In this document: positions 1-8,573 of the stretch, piece after piece
Layout: each line of letters opens with the position of its first letter
Numbering within the stretch: position 1 is the stretch's first letter
Source of the DNA: an uncultured Clostridia bacterium
Lineage (GTDB): Bacteria; Bacillota; Clostridia; Oscillospirales; Ruminococcaceae
DNA: 64,000 bases
Direction of reading: 5' to 3'
NCBI GenBank assembly: GCA_947589185.1
Contig: CANQCK010000004.1
Location: 49,584 to 113,583, forward strand
Position numbers and translations under genes: made by a program
The notes under the pieces: model-generated
Database searches by the model: none
Told to the model about the DNA's origin: nothing
What the model saw: only the letters and a program-made list of their open reading frames with translations

Positions 1-710
1 AGCATAAACTGGCAAAGCGTGACGGAGACGCGTCATATCAGGATTTGATAAAGCAGGGCTATCTTACAGAGGCAATACTGAATTATATTGCACTTCTGGG
101 TTGGGCGCCAAAAGGCGAAAGAGAAATTTTCACTCTCCCTGAGTTGATTGAAGAGTTTGATATTTCCGGACTTTCAAAGTCGCCTGCTATTTTTGACCCT
201 ATGAAGCTAAAGGCAATAAACGGCGAGTATATAAGAAAGATGTCGATTGATGAATTTGAAAGTCACGCAATGCCTTATTTAAAGCAGGCTATAAAGCGTG
301 AGGATATTGATCTTAAACAGGTTGCAGAATTACTTCAGCCGAGAACGGAGCTTTTTACCGATATTCCTGAGCAGATCGATTTTATAGACGAAATGCCTGA
401 ATACGACAATGCTTTGTATTGTCATAAAAAGATGAAAACAAACGAGGAAAATTCTCTTGCGGCTTTAAAAGAGGTACTTCCTGTTTTGGAGAGCATAGAC
501 GGTAATAGCTGGAATCAGGATACTATTTACAATAAGGTAGTAGAGCTTGTCAAGAAAATGGAGGTAAAAAACGGTATGGTTTTCTGGCCGTTAAGAGTTG
601 CCGTTTCGGGAAAATCCTTCACGCCGGGCGGCGGAGTTGAGCTTTGCGTTATCTTGGGTAAAGAGGAATCAATAAAGAGGGTTAAGGCGGCAATAGAAAA
701 GCTGTCTTGA
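1..710 (+). CDS. gltX: Glutamyl-tRNA synthetase, C-terminal part (5' truncated by window)
   Basis: Charges tRNA-Glu with glutamate. The frame is open from the window edge and begins HKLAKRDGDAS, which matches the KMSKS-type loop (KLSKR) of class I GluRS. The ORF-track start at 45 is therefore internal. After the loop come the stem-contact region (IKQGYLTEAILNYIALLGW) and the all-helical anticodon-binding domain, ending ESIKRVKAAIEKLS. About 235 residues are present and the catalytic Rossmann half is missing to the left. No odd residues were noted. The next gene begins 86 bp downstream after an AT-rich gap, so it is probably a separate transcript. Confidence 0.93.
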   Translation, partial: HKLAKRDGDASYQDLIKQGYLTEAILNYIALLGWAPKGEREIFTLPELIEEFDISGLSKSPAIFDPMKLKAINGEYIRKMSIDEFESHAMPYLKQAIKREDIDLKQVAELLQPRTELFTDIPEQIDFIDEMPEYDNALYCHKKMKTNEENSLAALKEVLPVLESIDGNSWNQDTIYNKVVELVKKMEVKNGMVFWPLRVAVSGKSFTPGGGVELCVILGKEESIKRVKAAIEKLS

Positions 711-765
711 TAACATTCTTGTCATATAACTATCACAATAAGCTGCTAGAATACAAATGGTTTAG

Positions 766-771
766 TATAAT
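766..771 (+). promoter_or_regulatory. Possible -10 box for the ABC exporter operon
   Basis: TATAAT lies about 25 bp before the start of the ABC ATPase gene, in the gap after gltX. The -35 region is poor, so this is tentative. Confidence 0.35.
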
Positions 772-796
772 ACTATCTTGAGGAGGCAATCTCTAT

Positions 797-1765
797 ATGA
801 TTGAGGTTAAAAATCTTTCAAAGCATTTTGGAGATAAAAAGGCTGTTGACGGTATTTCATTCACTGCTGAAGACGGCGAGATACTCGGATTTTTAGGACC
901 GAACGGTGCCGGAAAATCCACAACGATGAATATTCTCACAGGGTATATTTCGTCAACAGACGGCGTTGCATTGATAGACGGCGTTGACATTCTGGAAAAC
1001 CCTATAAAGGCAAAGCAGAAGATAGGCTATCTTCCTGAACAGCCGCCGCTTTATATGGATATGACGGTTAAGGAATATCTTTCGTTCGTGTATGACTTAA
1101 AAAAATGCAAGCTGCCGAGAAATACACATCTTAAAGATATTTGTAATCTTGTAAAAATTGAGAATGTTTACAACAGAGTTATAAAGAATCTTTCAAAGGG
1201 ATATAAGCAGAGGGTAGGACTTGCACAGGCACTTGTGGGGAATCCTAACGTACTTATTTTAGACGAACCTACTGTGGGTTTAGACCCCAATCAGATTATT
1301 GAAATAAGAACGCTTATAAAAAGGCTGGGTAAAAATCATACGGTTATTTTATCTTCGCATATTTTGTCTGAGGTTCAGGCTGTGTGCGACAAGATCGTTG
1401 TAATAAATCAGGGCAAAATAGTTGCCGACGATACTGAAGAAAACCTTTCTAAAAATCTTGTCAGCAGCAATAAAATCATGGTCAAGATAGACGGACCTTT
1501 TGATGAGGTTCAAAAGGTCATCGGTTCGATCGCAGGCATTAAAACAGTTGATATGATTTCCAAAGAAACCGACGAATTCTGCGAATTTTCCATTGAGTCG
1601 GAAGATGGCGTTGATATTCGCCGGGAACTGTTTAAAAGAGTTTCTGAACGAAGCTGGTACATTATGGAGTTGAAGACTTCTGATATGTCGCTTGAAGATA
1701 TATTCTTAAGATTAACGGTCGGCGAGAGTATTCCGGCTGTAAAGAGAAACGGAGGTATTGAATAA
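797..1765 (+). CDS. ABC transporter ATP-binding protein (GldA-like / ABC-2 exporter ATPase)
   Basis: Cytoplasmic ATPase of an ABC-2 type exporter. It has Walker A GPNGAGKST (residues 34-42), signature LSKGYKQR (132-139), Walker B VLILDEP (152-158) and H-loop SSHIL (His188). The roughly 110-residue C-terminal extension is typical of GldA/CcmA-like ATPases. The start ATG follows GAGGAGG. Its stop overlaps the next ATG by one base (TAATG), so it is translationally coupled to the permease. The order ATPase, ABC-2 permease, GldG-like, DUF4340 is the classic Gld-type arrangement. Its substrate in Firmicutes is not established, and gliding should not be inferred. Confidence 0.93.
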   Translation: MIEVKNLSKHFGDKKAVDGISFTAEDGEILGFLGPNGAGKSTTMNILTGYISSTDGVALIDGVDILENPIKAKQKIGYLPEQPPLYMDMTVKEYLSFVYDLKKCKLPRNTHLKDICNLVKIENVYNRVIKNLSKGYKQRVGLAQALVGNPNVLILDEPTVGLDPNQIIEIRTLIKRLGKNHTVILSSHILSEVQAVCDKIVVINQGKIVADDTEENLSKNLVSSNKIMVKIDGPFDEVQKVIGSIAGIKTVDMISKETDEFCEFSIESEDGVDIRRELFKRVSERSWYIMELKTSDMSLEDIFLRLTVGESIPAVKRNGGIE

Positions 1766-2505
1766 TGAAAGCAATTTTTAGAAGAGAATTTGTTTCTTAT
1801 TTTACTACTCCGATAGGATACATTTTTCTTGCTGTGTTTTTTGCATTGGCAGGCATTGATTATTCTGTAACGTCAATAGCCAAGGGTTCTACCGGTTCAT
1901 CAGGCGGTACTCAGGGATACGGAACAGCGGAATTAGCTCAGTTTTTTCTGTGGCTGCTTATTATATTAGTTATTTTGATCCCTATTCTCACTATGAGAAC
2001 GTTATCAGAAGACAAAAGACAAAAAACAGATCAGGTTCTTTTGACGTCTCCCGTCAGCTTATCTGGAATTGTCGGCGGGAAATTTCTTGCAGCGTTTTTG
2101 GTGTATATTATGGGCGTTGCAATTACACTGGTGTTTTCAGTAGTGGTTTCCGCATTTGCTAAGCCTGACTGGATCACAATATTCGGTAATATTGTCGGTC
2201 TGCTTCTTTTGGGAGCGGCTTGTATTTCAATTGGTATCTTTGCGTCAAGCCTTACTGAAAATCAGGTGGTTTCAGCAGTTATAAGTCTGGCTTCGATCGG
2301 GCTGATGAGTCTGCTGTCGGTAATATCCAGCTTTATACCGATTGAGTTTGTAAAGACTATTCTAAATAAATTATGCTTTTTAGAGAGATATATCGGATTT
2401 ACATACGGTCAATTCGATCTATCCAGTGCATTATACTTCATCAGCGTTGCCGTGGCATTTATGTTTTTTACGGTAAGAGTGTTAGAAAAGCGTCGTTGGG
2501 CTTAA
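1765..2505 (+). CDS. ABC-2 type permease (GldF-like)
   Basis: Integral membrane subunit of the exporter. The 246 residues show about six hydrophobic segments, starting at TPIGYIFLAVFFALAG, with the ABC-2 motif DKRQKTDQVLLTSPVS in the cytoplasmic loop after segment 2. A Gly/Ser-rich loop (GSTGSSGGTQGYG) lies between segments 1 and 2. The gene overlaps the ATPase by 1 nt and is followed 14 nt later by the GldG-like gene, so the three are one operon. Confidence 0.92.
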   Translation: MKAIFRREFVSYFTTPIGYIFLAVFFALAGIDYSVTSIAKGSTGSSGGTQGYGTAELAQFFLWLLIILVILIPILTMRTLSEDKRQKTDQVLLTSPVSLSGIVGGKFLAAFLVYIMGVAITLVFSVVVSAFAKPDWITIFGNIVGLLLLGAACISIGIFASSLTENQVVSAVISLASIGLMSLLSVISSFIPIEFVKTILNKLCFLERYIGFTYGQFDLSSALYFISVAVAFMFFTVRVLEKRRWA

Positions 2506-2519
2506 AGGAGGTAGCGAAG

Positions 2520-4235
2520 ATGAACAATATGGACGAAAAAGATTTTGAGCAGAAAGAGCAGGTTATTTCTGAGACATCAGAAAACAGTTTGGAAGAAAAC
2601 GCTTCTGTAAATTCTGCTGAGAACAAAACCGATACAGAAATAAGTGAAGAAATCCCTGAAAGCTTTGATATTCAGGAGAATCAGGCAGAGAGTACAACAG
2701 AGAAAAAGACCAAAAAACAAAAAAAGGCAAAGAAAAACCTTAAAAAGCTAAAGCACGGAACTATGGCGACTGTTTTAACAGTAGTTTTTATAGTTGTTCT
2801 GGTTCTTGTAAATATTGTTGCGACAAGCGTGTTTGAAAGATTTCCGCTTACTATTGATATGACATCAGATGACTCGTATACGATTTCTGATGAAACTGCC
2901 GATTATATAAAAAATGTTGATAAAGAAGTAAAAATCACGGTATTGTCAGAGGAAAAAGAATTTGCCTCTACATCGAAATACATTCGTCAGTCTAATGAGA
3001 TTTTGAAGAATATCGTTAAAAGCAACAAAAACTTTTCTATCAAGTATATAGATTTACTGTCAAATCCTGAGGTTAAATCTGAATATGAGGATTCGCTTTC
3101 TGAGTATGACATAATAGTTGAATCGGGTAAAAACCACGAAAGAACAACACTTGTACATCCGCAGGATTTAGTTAAGTTCTCATCTGATTTTGAAAAATCT
3201 TTTCAGCAGAATATGGGAGGAACTCTTGACTCGTTTATTGAGTATTACGGAGGAATGACTGCTATTCAGAATTATTCTGCGGGAGTTGAGAGCAACTGTG
3301 CAGAGCAGGCGTTCACGTCGGCAATTTTAAAGGTTACAGACGCAAACCCTGTGACGGTTACACTGCTTACGGGAAGAAAAGAGCTTGCTTCTCTGACATA
3401 TTTTAAGACTCTGCTCAATGCAAACGGATATACAGTGAACAGTATTAATATAACTACGCAGGATATTCCAAAAGAAACAAATCTTATTGTAATGGGGGCA
3501 CCCAGCGTTGACTATACTGAAAGTGAAGTTGAAAAGGTATCGTCATTTTTAGACAACGGAGGAAAGCTGGAAAAGAATCTTCTTTATATCGAAAGCGTTC
3601 AGCAGCCTAAAACTCCGAATATCGACGAGCTTTTAGAGGAATACGGAATAAAGTTCAGAGATGAATTTGTATACGATTCAGACGGCGAAAATGCAAGCAA
3701 CGGATATGTATTTATGGAGCGTGCAAGCAGTAATTTTATGGACGACATAAAAGACAATTCTCTGAGATTGTTTACAAGCGTTTATACAAAGCCTATTACT
3801 ATAGACTACAATAACAAAGAAATGCTTACCTGCGAGCCTTATATTCAGACGTCTGACACAGGATACACAATGGATTCCGAAAATAAAAAGCTGACAAGCG
3901 GAGTAACTGTAACAGGTGCAGTCGGTTCTAAGGCGGCGTTTATCGGCGAGGATACTTATTACAGCAATCTGATTGCTCTGGGCTCTGAATTTTTCCTGGA
4001 CGATACTGTACTTCAGATGTCGCAGTATCTGAACAGACAGTGGATACTGAGCATTGTAAACGGCGTTACCGGAAAATCGTCAGGCATTACTATTGAGCCA
4101 AAGACTGTTGAGGGCGGAATGTTTGATCTTACCAATACGCAGATAAAGGTTCTTGAGTGGGTATTTATAGTTATTATACCTGTAATCGTTCTTGCAGTAG
4201 GTATCATAATCTGGTTAAGGAGAAAGAACAGATAA
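2520..4235 (+). CDS. GldG-like ABC exporter auxiliary protein (ABC_transp_aux)
   Basis: A 571-residue membrane-anchored extracytoplasmic protein. The ORF track starts upstream inside the permease gene, but AAAGGAGG followed by ATG at 2520 (MNNMDEKDFEQ) is the likely start. It has an acidic then Lys-rich cytoplasmic head (about 1-80), a membrane segment (TVLTVVFIVVLVLVNIVATSVF), a large soluble domain typical of the GldG/ABC-transporter-auxiliary family, and a C-terminal membrane helix (VFIVIIPVIVLAVGIIIWLRRK). The motif LIVMGAPSVDYTESEVEKVSSFLDNGGKL fits the family. Its function is known only by association with the ATPase and permease. Confidence 0.88.
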   Translation: MNNMDEKDFEQKEQVISETSENSLEENASVNSAENKTDTEISEEIPESFDIQENQAESTTEKKTKKQKKAKKNLKKLKHGTMATVLTVVFIVVLVLVNIVATSVFERFPLTIDMTSDDSYTISDETADYIKNVDKEVKITVLSEEKEFASTSKYIRQSNEILKNIVKSNKNFSIKYIDLLSNPEVKSEYEDSLSEYDIIVESGKNHERTTLVHPQDLVKFSSDFEKSFQQNMGGTLDSFIEYYGGMTAIQNYSAGVESNCAEQAFTSAILKVTDANPVTVTLLTGRKELASLTYFKTLLNANGYTVNSINITTQDIPKETNLIVMGAPSVDYTESEVEKVSSFLDNGGKLEKNLLYIESVQQPKTPNIDELLEEYGIKFRDEFVYDSDGENASNGYVFMERASSNFMDDIKDNSLRLFTSVYTKPITIDYNNKEMLTCEPYIQTSDTGYTMDSENKKLTSGVTVTGAVGSKAAFIGEDTYYSNLIALGSEFFLDDTVLQMSQYLNRQWILSIVNGVTGKSSGITIEPKTVEGGMFDLTNTQIKVLEWVFIVIIPVIVLAVGIIIWLRRKNR

Positions 4236-4254
4236 GCGTTAAGGAGAAATCTAA

Positions 4255-5775
4255 ATGAATTCTAAAGTAAAGAGTATTATCATATGTGTTGTTGTTATTG
4301 CTTGTCTGGGTATTACGCTTCTTGTTCTTAATTTAACGGGCAAGAATGACGACAATTCAAGCAGTACTGTGTCGAGTATTGCCGACAGCGGGAAAACAAT
4401 ATCTCTGACAGATGATATTGCAGATGATCTTGATAATACTTATGTTAAATCTATAGAAATTAAAAACGAGAGAGACAGCTTTACGGTCAGTCAGGTCAGC
4501 GGTAAAACTGACGAGTGGGAGATAAAGGCTTTAGACGGAATTGAGCAGTCAAACACTGTTTATTCGGGTCTGGCTTCAATTGCGGCAGATCTTTCAGCAA
4601 CCGATATAGCAGAAGAAAATGCACAAGATCTATCTAAATACGGTCTTGAAAATGCAAAGACCAAATTTACCGTTACATTTTCTGATGATAATAACACAAA
4701 GAGGACTTACTTGATTGGAGATACAACTCCAAACGAGAAAGATTACTATTTGTGTGAGGAAGGAAAGAATACCGTTTATACAGCAGCAACAGGCTCGCTT
4801 TCATACTTTTTCTACACAAAAGAGGATTTTGTAGCCTTGACAATGCTGGAAAAGCCGGCAAGCGATGATGATTACCCGGATTTTATAAAGGAAACCATTA
4901 AATCTGAAGATCTCGACTACGATATGGTTATCGTGACTCCCGAGAATTCTCTCGATTATATGCCGTCTGCACAAGTTATGACAGAGCCGGTATTTGCGTA
5001 TCTTGACGCAACGAACTCGGCAGAGATAACTCACGGAATGTGGGGATTATCTGCGGTTTCAGCAGTTGCAGCAAAGCCGGATAAAAACGACTTCAAAAAG
5101 TACGGTCTTTTAAAGCCTTGCACTAAGGTCATTCTCGAGACAAGTGCCGGAACGTATACTCTGTCTGTAGGAGATCCTGTATATGCAAAGGATTCTAAGG
5201 GTAAGGAAACCACAACAGTTGAGTCATACTACACTTATTTAGACGGTGTAAGCGGTAAAGATGTTATATTTAAGGTTTCTGCTGAAAGTCTCCCTTGGGT
5301 GGGAGCAGAGCCGCCTGACTTTATTTCAAGTCTTATGACTTATAATGCAGCAACTGATTTAAAATCGGTTGTTGTTGACGACGGAAAAGGGAAAACCGTA
5401 TTTAATCTAAAGGCTGTTGTCGATCCTAAAGCACAGGCTGATGAAGATGAACAGCAGGAAATGAAGCTTAGTTCTGTAAAACTTAACGGCAAGGAGCTAA
5501 ACGTTGAGGCGTGGAAGAGCTGGTATCAAGTTCTTTTACAGTGTCCTACTTCGGAGATCTATTTCAAAGAACCCAAAACGAAGTGTTATCTTACGGTAAG
5601 CATTAACAGAAATGACGGCGGCAAAGATGTTTTGAAGTTCTTTAAGGATACAAGCAGAAGAACCATTGTCAAATTGAACGGTAAAACAAGCTATCGCATA
5701 GAGAGCTCATATGTAAATAAACTTATGTCTGATATGCAGCTTGCGATAGAGGGCAAAGAAGTTCAAACAGACTAA
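4255..5775 (+). CDS. DUF4340 domain-containing exporter-associated protein
   Basis: A 506-residue protein with one N-terminal membrane anchor (IIICVVVIACLGITLLVLNL) and a long extracytoplasmic part. It carries the repeated DUF4340 pattern: ISLTDDIADDLDNTYVKSIEIKNERDSFTVSQ, then a YGLENAKTKFTVTFSDDNNTKRTYLIGDTTP-type segment. It lies 19 nt after the GldG-like gene, and the family regularly sits as the fourth gene of such operons, so it is probably a structural or substrate-handling partner of the exporter. The biochemical role is unknown. Confidence 0.88.
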   Translation: MNSKVKSIIICVVVIACLGITLLVLNLTGKNDDNSSSTVSSIADSGKTISLTDDIADDLDNTYVKSIEIKNERDSFTVSQVSGKTDEWEIKALDGIEQSNTVYSGLASIAADLSATDIAEENAQDLSKYGLENAKTKFTVTFSDDNNTKRTYLIGDTTPNEKDYYLCEEGKNTVYTAATGSLSYFFYTKEDFVALTMLEKPASDDDYPDFIKETIKSEDLDYDMVIVTPENSLDYMPSAQVMTEPVFAYLDATNSAEITHGMWGLSAVSAVAAKPDKNDFKKYGLLKPCTKVILETSAGTYTLSVGDPVYAKDSKGKETTTVESYYTYLDGVSGKDVIFKVSAESLPWVGAEPPDFISSLMTYNAATDLKSVVVDDGKGKTVFNLKAVVDPKAQADEDEQQEMKLSSVKLNGKELNVEAWKSWYQVLLQCPTSEIYFKEPKTKCYLTVSINRNDGGKDVLKFFKDTSRRTIVKLNGKTSYRIESSYVNKLMSDMQLAIEGKEVQTD

Positions 5776-5859
5776 AAAACAGTTCAGAACTAATAAAAGA
5801 CAATTTTCACCTTGAGAGTTTGTTATAATATTCTTAGATCACAGAAGGGAGTGAATAAT

Positions 5860-6150
5860 ATGGCAACAAAAAAATGCGACTTTTTCACATATAAAGGATT
5901 ACCGCTTGTAAGAAAAGGAAAAGAAATTTACTACGGCAATATGTCAGATGATTATGTTGTTATGATTCAGATACTTTCAACCGAGCAAATAAACGGTTTG
6001 GATGTTGCAAACAGAGTAAGAATTTTCAGAATGGCAACAGATGAGAGCGTTCCGCCGAATGAGAGAATCAATAAGACTGCTGAGAAAACAAGTCTGTATG
6101 ACGCTCTTGATATAGCAAGTGCATGGCTTTCTGACTATATCAAAAAGTAA
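5860..6150 (+). CDS. Conserved hypothetical protein, 96 aa
   Basis: I do not recognise a named family. The start was moved from the ORF-track position to ATG 5860 (MATKKCDFFTYKG), preceded by GAAGGGAG. The protein is soluble with no signal peptide. It begins with a beta-rich stretch (YKGLPLVRKGKEIYYGNMSDDYVVMIQIL) and ends in a helix (SLYDALDIASAWLSDYIKK). TATAAT lies about 30 bp upstream and a strong terminator follows, so it is probably monocistronic. Confidence 0.75.
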   Translation: MATKKCDFFTYKGLPLVRKGKEIYYGNMSDDYVVMIQILSTEQINGLDVANRVRIFRMATDESVPPNERINKTAEKTSLYDALDIASAWLSDYIKK

Positions 6151-6175
6151 GAAAAATTATTATTTAATAAATCAA

Positions 6176-6207
6176 GGTGCTCCGTATTTTAGCGGAGTAC
6201 CTTTTAT
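6176..6207 (+). terminator. Rho-independent terminator after the 96-aa gene
   Basis: Stem GGTGCTCCG / CGGAGTACC (9 bp, one G-T pair) with an AT-rich loop, followed by TTTTATCTTT. Confidence 0.85.
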
Positions 6208-6229
6208 CTTTGTATTAAGAAAATACGCC

Positions 6230-6258
6230 TTGATAAAAGCTGTGAATTATGTTAAAAT
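6230..6258 (+). promoter_or_regulatory. Candidate sigma-A promoter for the MBOAT-like gene
   Basis: TTGATA, 17-bp spacer, TAAAAT, ending 40 bp before the proposed start codon. Confidence 0.6.
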
Positions 6259-6297
6259 ATAATGAAATAATAGGCTTTGTATAAAGGAGTATGCAGT

Positions 6298-7668
6298 TTG
6301 TTATATTCGGATCTTATATTTATATATGGTTTTCTTCCGATAACTATACTGATAACGTTTTTGGATAGAAGTACAGAGTATAAAAATCTTATACTCGTAT
6401 TGACGTCGGTTGTATTTTTCACCTTCGGAAGACCGATGATAATATGTCTTTTGTTTTTGACGGTTATTTTTGATTATTTATTCGGTCTTGCAGCGGGATA
6501 TGGCAGAAAAAAATGGCTAAGAGCACTGAGCTTTTTGTGTTCAATAGTTATGAACTCGTCTTTATATATAGTTTTCTGCTGGAATTCTTTATTTAAAAAC
6601 TTCGGTATTGAACAACTGACATTGACTAAAAAACTAATTCCAATGTGTATTGCTTTTTACACAATAAGAGGAATTTCATATGTCGGAGATGTATATAAGA
6701 AAAGAATTAAGCCTGAAAAAAATATATTTTGTCTGCTTGTTTATATGGTAAGCTATCACTTTATGGTCGTAGGCCCTATTGTAAGATACGGAGATATTTC
6801 AGATAAGATAAGACGGAGAACAATAACAGGTCAGAACCTCAACGACGGATTGAACAGATTTATAATCGGCTTTGCAAAGGTTATGATACTTGGTATTTCG
6901 TTTGAAAAAGTAAAAGAGGCAGGCTTAAATTTTGCCGAACTGACGCCATTCGGTGCATGGGTAGGTATGCTTGCATTTATAGGGAATATTTATTTTGTCT
7001 TTACAGGATATACAGATATGGCTCTGGGACTGGGTCTGCTTAACGGTTTTAAGTATAAAGAAAACTTTTTGCCGTATTCTGTTAGAGGGTATGTAAGCGG
7101 AATTGTAAAGGGATTTAATAAGTTGCTTGTAGATTTTTTTGAGGATTTTTTGGTAGTTCCGTTTAAAAAGAACAAGAGCAGATATATATCGGGAGTTTTA
7201 CTTTCAGGTGTATTGATCGGTTTGTGGTATGGCTTCAGCCAGAATTTTTTAATATTCGGTTTGTATTTTGCTCTTCTGGTAATTATCGAAAAGACGTTTT
7301 TAAAACGCATTTTAGATAAGCTGCCGAAGATAATAGGATTTATTTATACTTTTTTAGCCGTCTTTGTAGGAGCGGCAATTGCATATTTTTCAAGGCTGGA
7401 GGATTTTCTGCACTGGTTTAAAGCACTGTTCGGCGTAGGAACGGATTATATGTGGAGCGTTAATATGAGAAACAAGACTCTTTCATATCTGTTTTTACTG
7501 ATAATAGGCTTTTTGATTATTATACCGGGATTTAAGAATATTATAAAATCTCAGCTTAAAGACTTTTCACAAAAGAGTGAGAAGAATTATGCAGTTATTA
7601 GAATCTCACAAACAGTATGTATATGTTTGCTGTTAGTAATGGCGACAGCGTCGAGCGTCACGGTTTGA
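6298..7668 (+). CDS. Degenerate MBOAT-family (AlgI/DltB-like) membrane protein
   Basis: Polytopic protein of about 456 residues. TTG at 6298 is preferred because AAAGGAG lies 9 nt upstream. It follows the AlgI-like fold: an N-terminal helix with ILVLTSVVFFTFGRP, then FYTIRGISYVGDVYKKR (canonical ISYLVDVYRG), HFMVVGPIVRYGDI (canonical AGPIVRY), YFVFTGYTDMALGLGLLNGF (canonical DFSGYSDMAIG) and GVLIGLWYGFSQNFLIFGLY. In acyltransferase members the last motif reads GLWHG and the preceding motif FWRRWHISL. Here they read GLWYG and IVKGFNKLL, so both family histidines are absent. It is probably not a standard O-acyltransferase. The following gene resembles the usual DHHW partner. Confidence 0.8.
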   Translation: MLYSDLIFIYGFLPITILITFLDRSTEYKNLILVLTSVVFFTFGRPMIICLLFLTVIFDYLFGLAAGYGRKKWLRALSFLCSIVMNSSLYIVFCWNSLFKNFGIEQLTLTKKLIPMCIAFYTIRGISYVGDVYKKRIKPEKNIFCLLVYMVSYHFMVVGPIVRYGDISDKIRRRTITGQNLNDGLNRFIIGFAKVMILGISFEKVKEAGLNFAELTPFGAWVGMLAFIGNIYFVFTGYTDMALGLGLLNGFKYKENFLPYSVRGYVSGIVKGFNKLLVDFFEDFLVVPFKKNKSRYISGVLLSGVLIGLWYGFSQNFLIFGLYFALLVIIEKTFLKRILDKLPKIIGFIYTFLAVFVGAAIAYFSRLEDFLHWFKALFGVGTDYMWSVNMRNKTLSYLFLLIIGFLIIIPGFKNIIKSQLKDFSQKSEKNYAVIRISQTVCICLLLVMATASSVTV

Positions 7669-7694
7669 AACTGATATAAAGGAACAGGTTATTA

Positions 7695-8573
7695 ATGAGT
7701 AAAAAAAGAAAAAGAAAACTTAATAGCTCACAGGCTAAAAACAACAGCAGGAACAGCAATTTCAAGGAAAATAATTATCAGAAAAAGGCTGATGATTATG
7801 ATTATGAAAATGCCGTATACCCTGATAATGCTTGTCTGACCGTTCCGCCTGAGAAAAATGAGGAAGATTCATCTAAGGGCGATATTGTTCTGCATAAAAT
7901 CGGCAGAGAGGCTGTAGTCGGTGAATATAATTTTATAAATGTTGCGGTTGTCTTTATACTTATTATGATAATGGGTATTTCCTTTGCACTTTTAAGGAAT
8001 ACTGATGAATATATAGAAAACAATAATAAAATATCTTCCGAAACCGTCTTGAACGGCAAGTTTACAAAAAAGCTTTCAAAAAACTATATGAAAAGACTTC
8101 CGGGCAAGCAATTACTATTTGATGCAAACAGAGTTTTCTCATATGCTTACGGTCTTGGCAGCTATAATGATGAAAAGGGTTTTGTTTCTGCTGATACTGG
8201 CAAGATAATAGGAATAAGAACATATAATGAGCCTATTATGGTTACTCTTACAACTACCGCTCCGCCGACGACAACGCAATACACAGGAAAAACGACAAAT
8301 ACCACAGTTAAACTAAGCGGTTCTGTATTTGTGGGGCCTCCCGGTCCTTTGACTACTACAAAGAAAACCAAGAAGACAACTACAAAGAAAACCACGGCAA
8401 AAACAACATCCGTCACGACTACTACTGCGTTCACGGGCACTACATGGTCTTTCAAGGGAACAACTACAAAAAGCGGCTTACCTGATTTCTCTATGACGAC
8501 TTCACACACAACACTTGTTGAGCCGCCGACATCGGCAAGCACAACTACCGGAGTGAGCAATGAAGAACAGTAA
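7695..8573 (+). CDS. Membrane-anchored Thr-rich protein with truncated DHHW-like region
   Basis: 292 residues. There is a Lys/Asn-rich cytoplasmic head (1-73), one membrane segment (INVAVVFILIMIMGISFALL), then an extracytoplasmic stretch, SSETVLNGKFTKKLSKNYMKRLPGKQLLFDANRVFSYAYG, which resembles the start of DHHW proteins (partners of MBOAT enzymes). The catalytic part is missing. A low-complexity Thr/Pro/Lys tail (about residues 180-285, runs such as TTTKKTKKTTTKKTT) follows. The tail may be glycosylated or a wall spacer, which is inference. It lies 26 bp after the MBOAT-like gene and overlaps the next start by 14 bp. Confidence 0.65.
   Translation: MSKKRKRKLNSSQAKNNSRNSNFKENNYQKKADDYDYENAVYPDNACLTVPPEKNEEDSSKGDIVLHKIGREAVVGEYNFINVAVVFILIMIMGISFALLRNTDEYIENNNKISSETVLNGKFTKKLSKNYMKRLPGKQLLFDANRVFSYAYGLGSYNDEKGFVSADTGKIIGIRTYNEPIMVTLTTTAPPTTTQYTGKTTNTTVKLSGSVFVGPPGPLTTTKKTKKTTTKKTTAKTTSVTTTTAFTGTTWSFKGTTTKSGLPDFSMTTSHTTLVEPPTSASTTTGVSNEEQ

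Noticed and set aside
8162-8560. 132-aa Val-rich minus-strand ORF
   Set aside because: It is the antisense reading of Thr (ACN) codons in the Thr-rich tail, which reads as Val/Gly; an artefact of low complexity.
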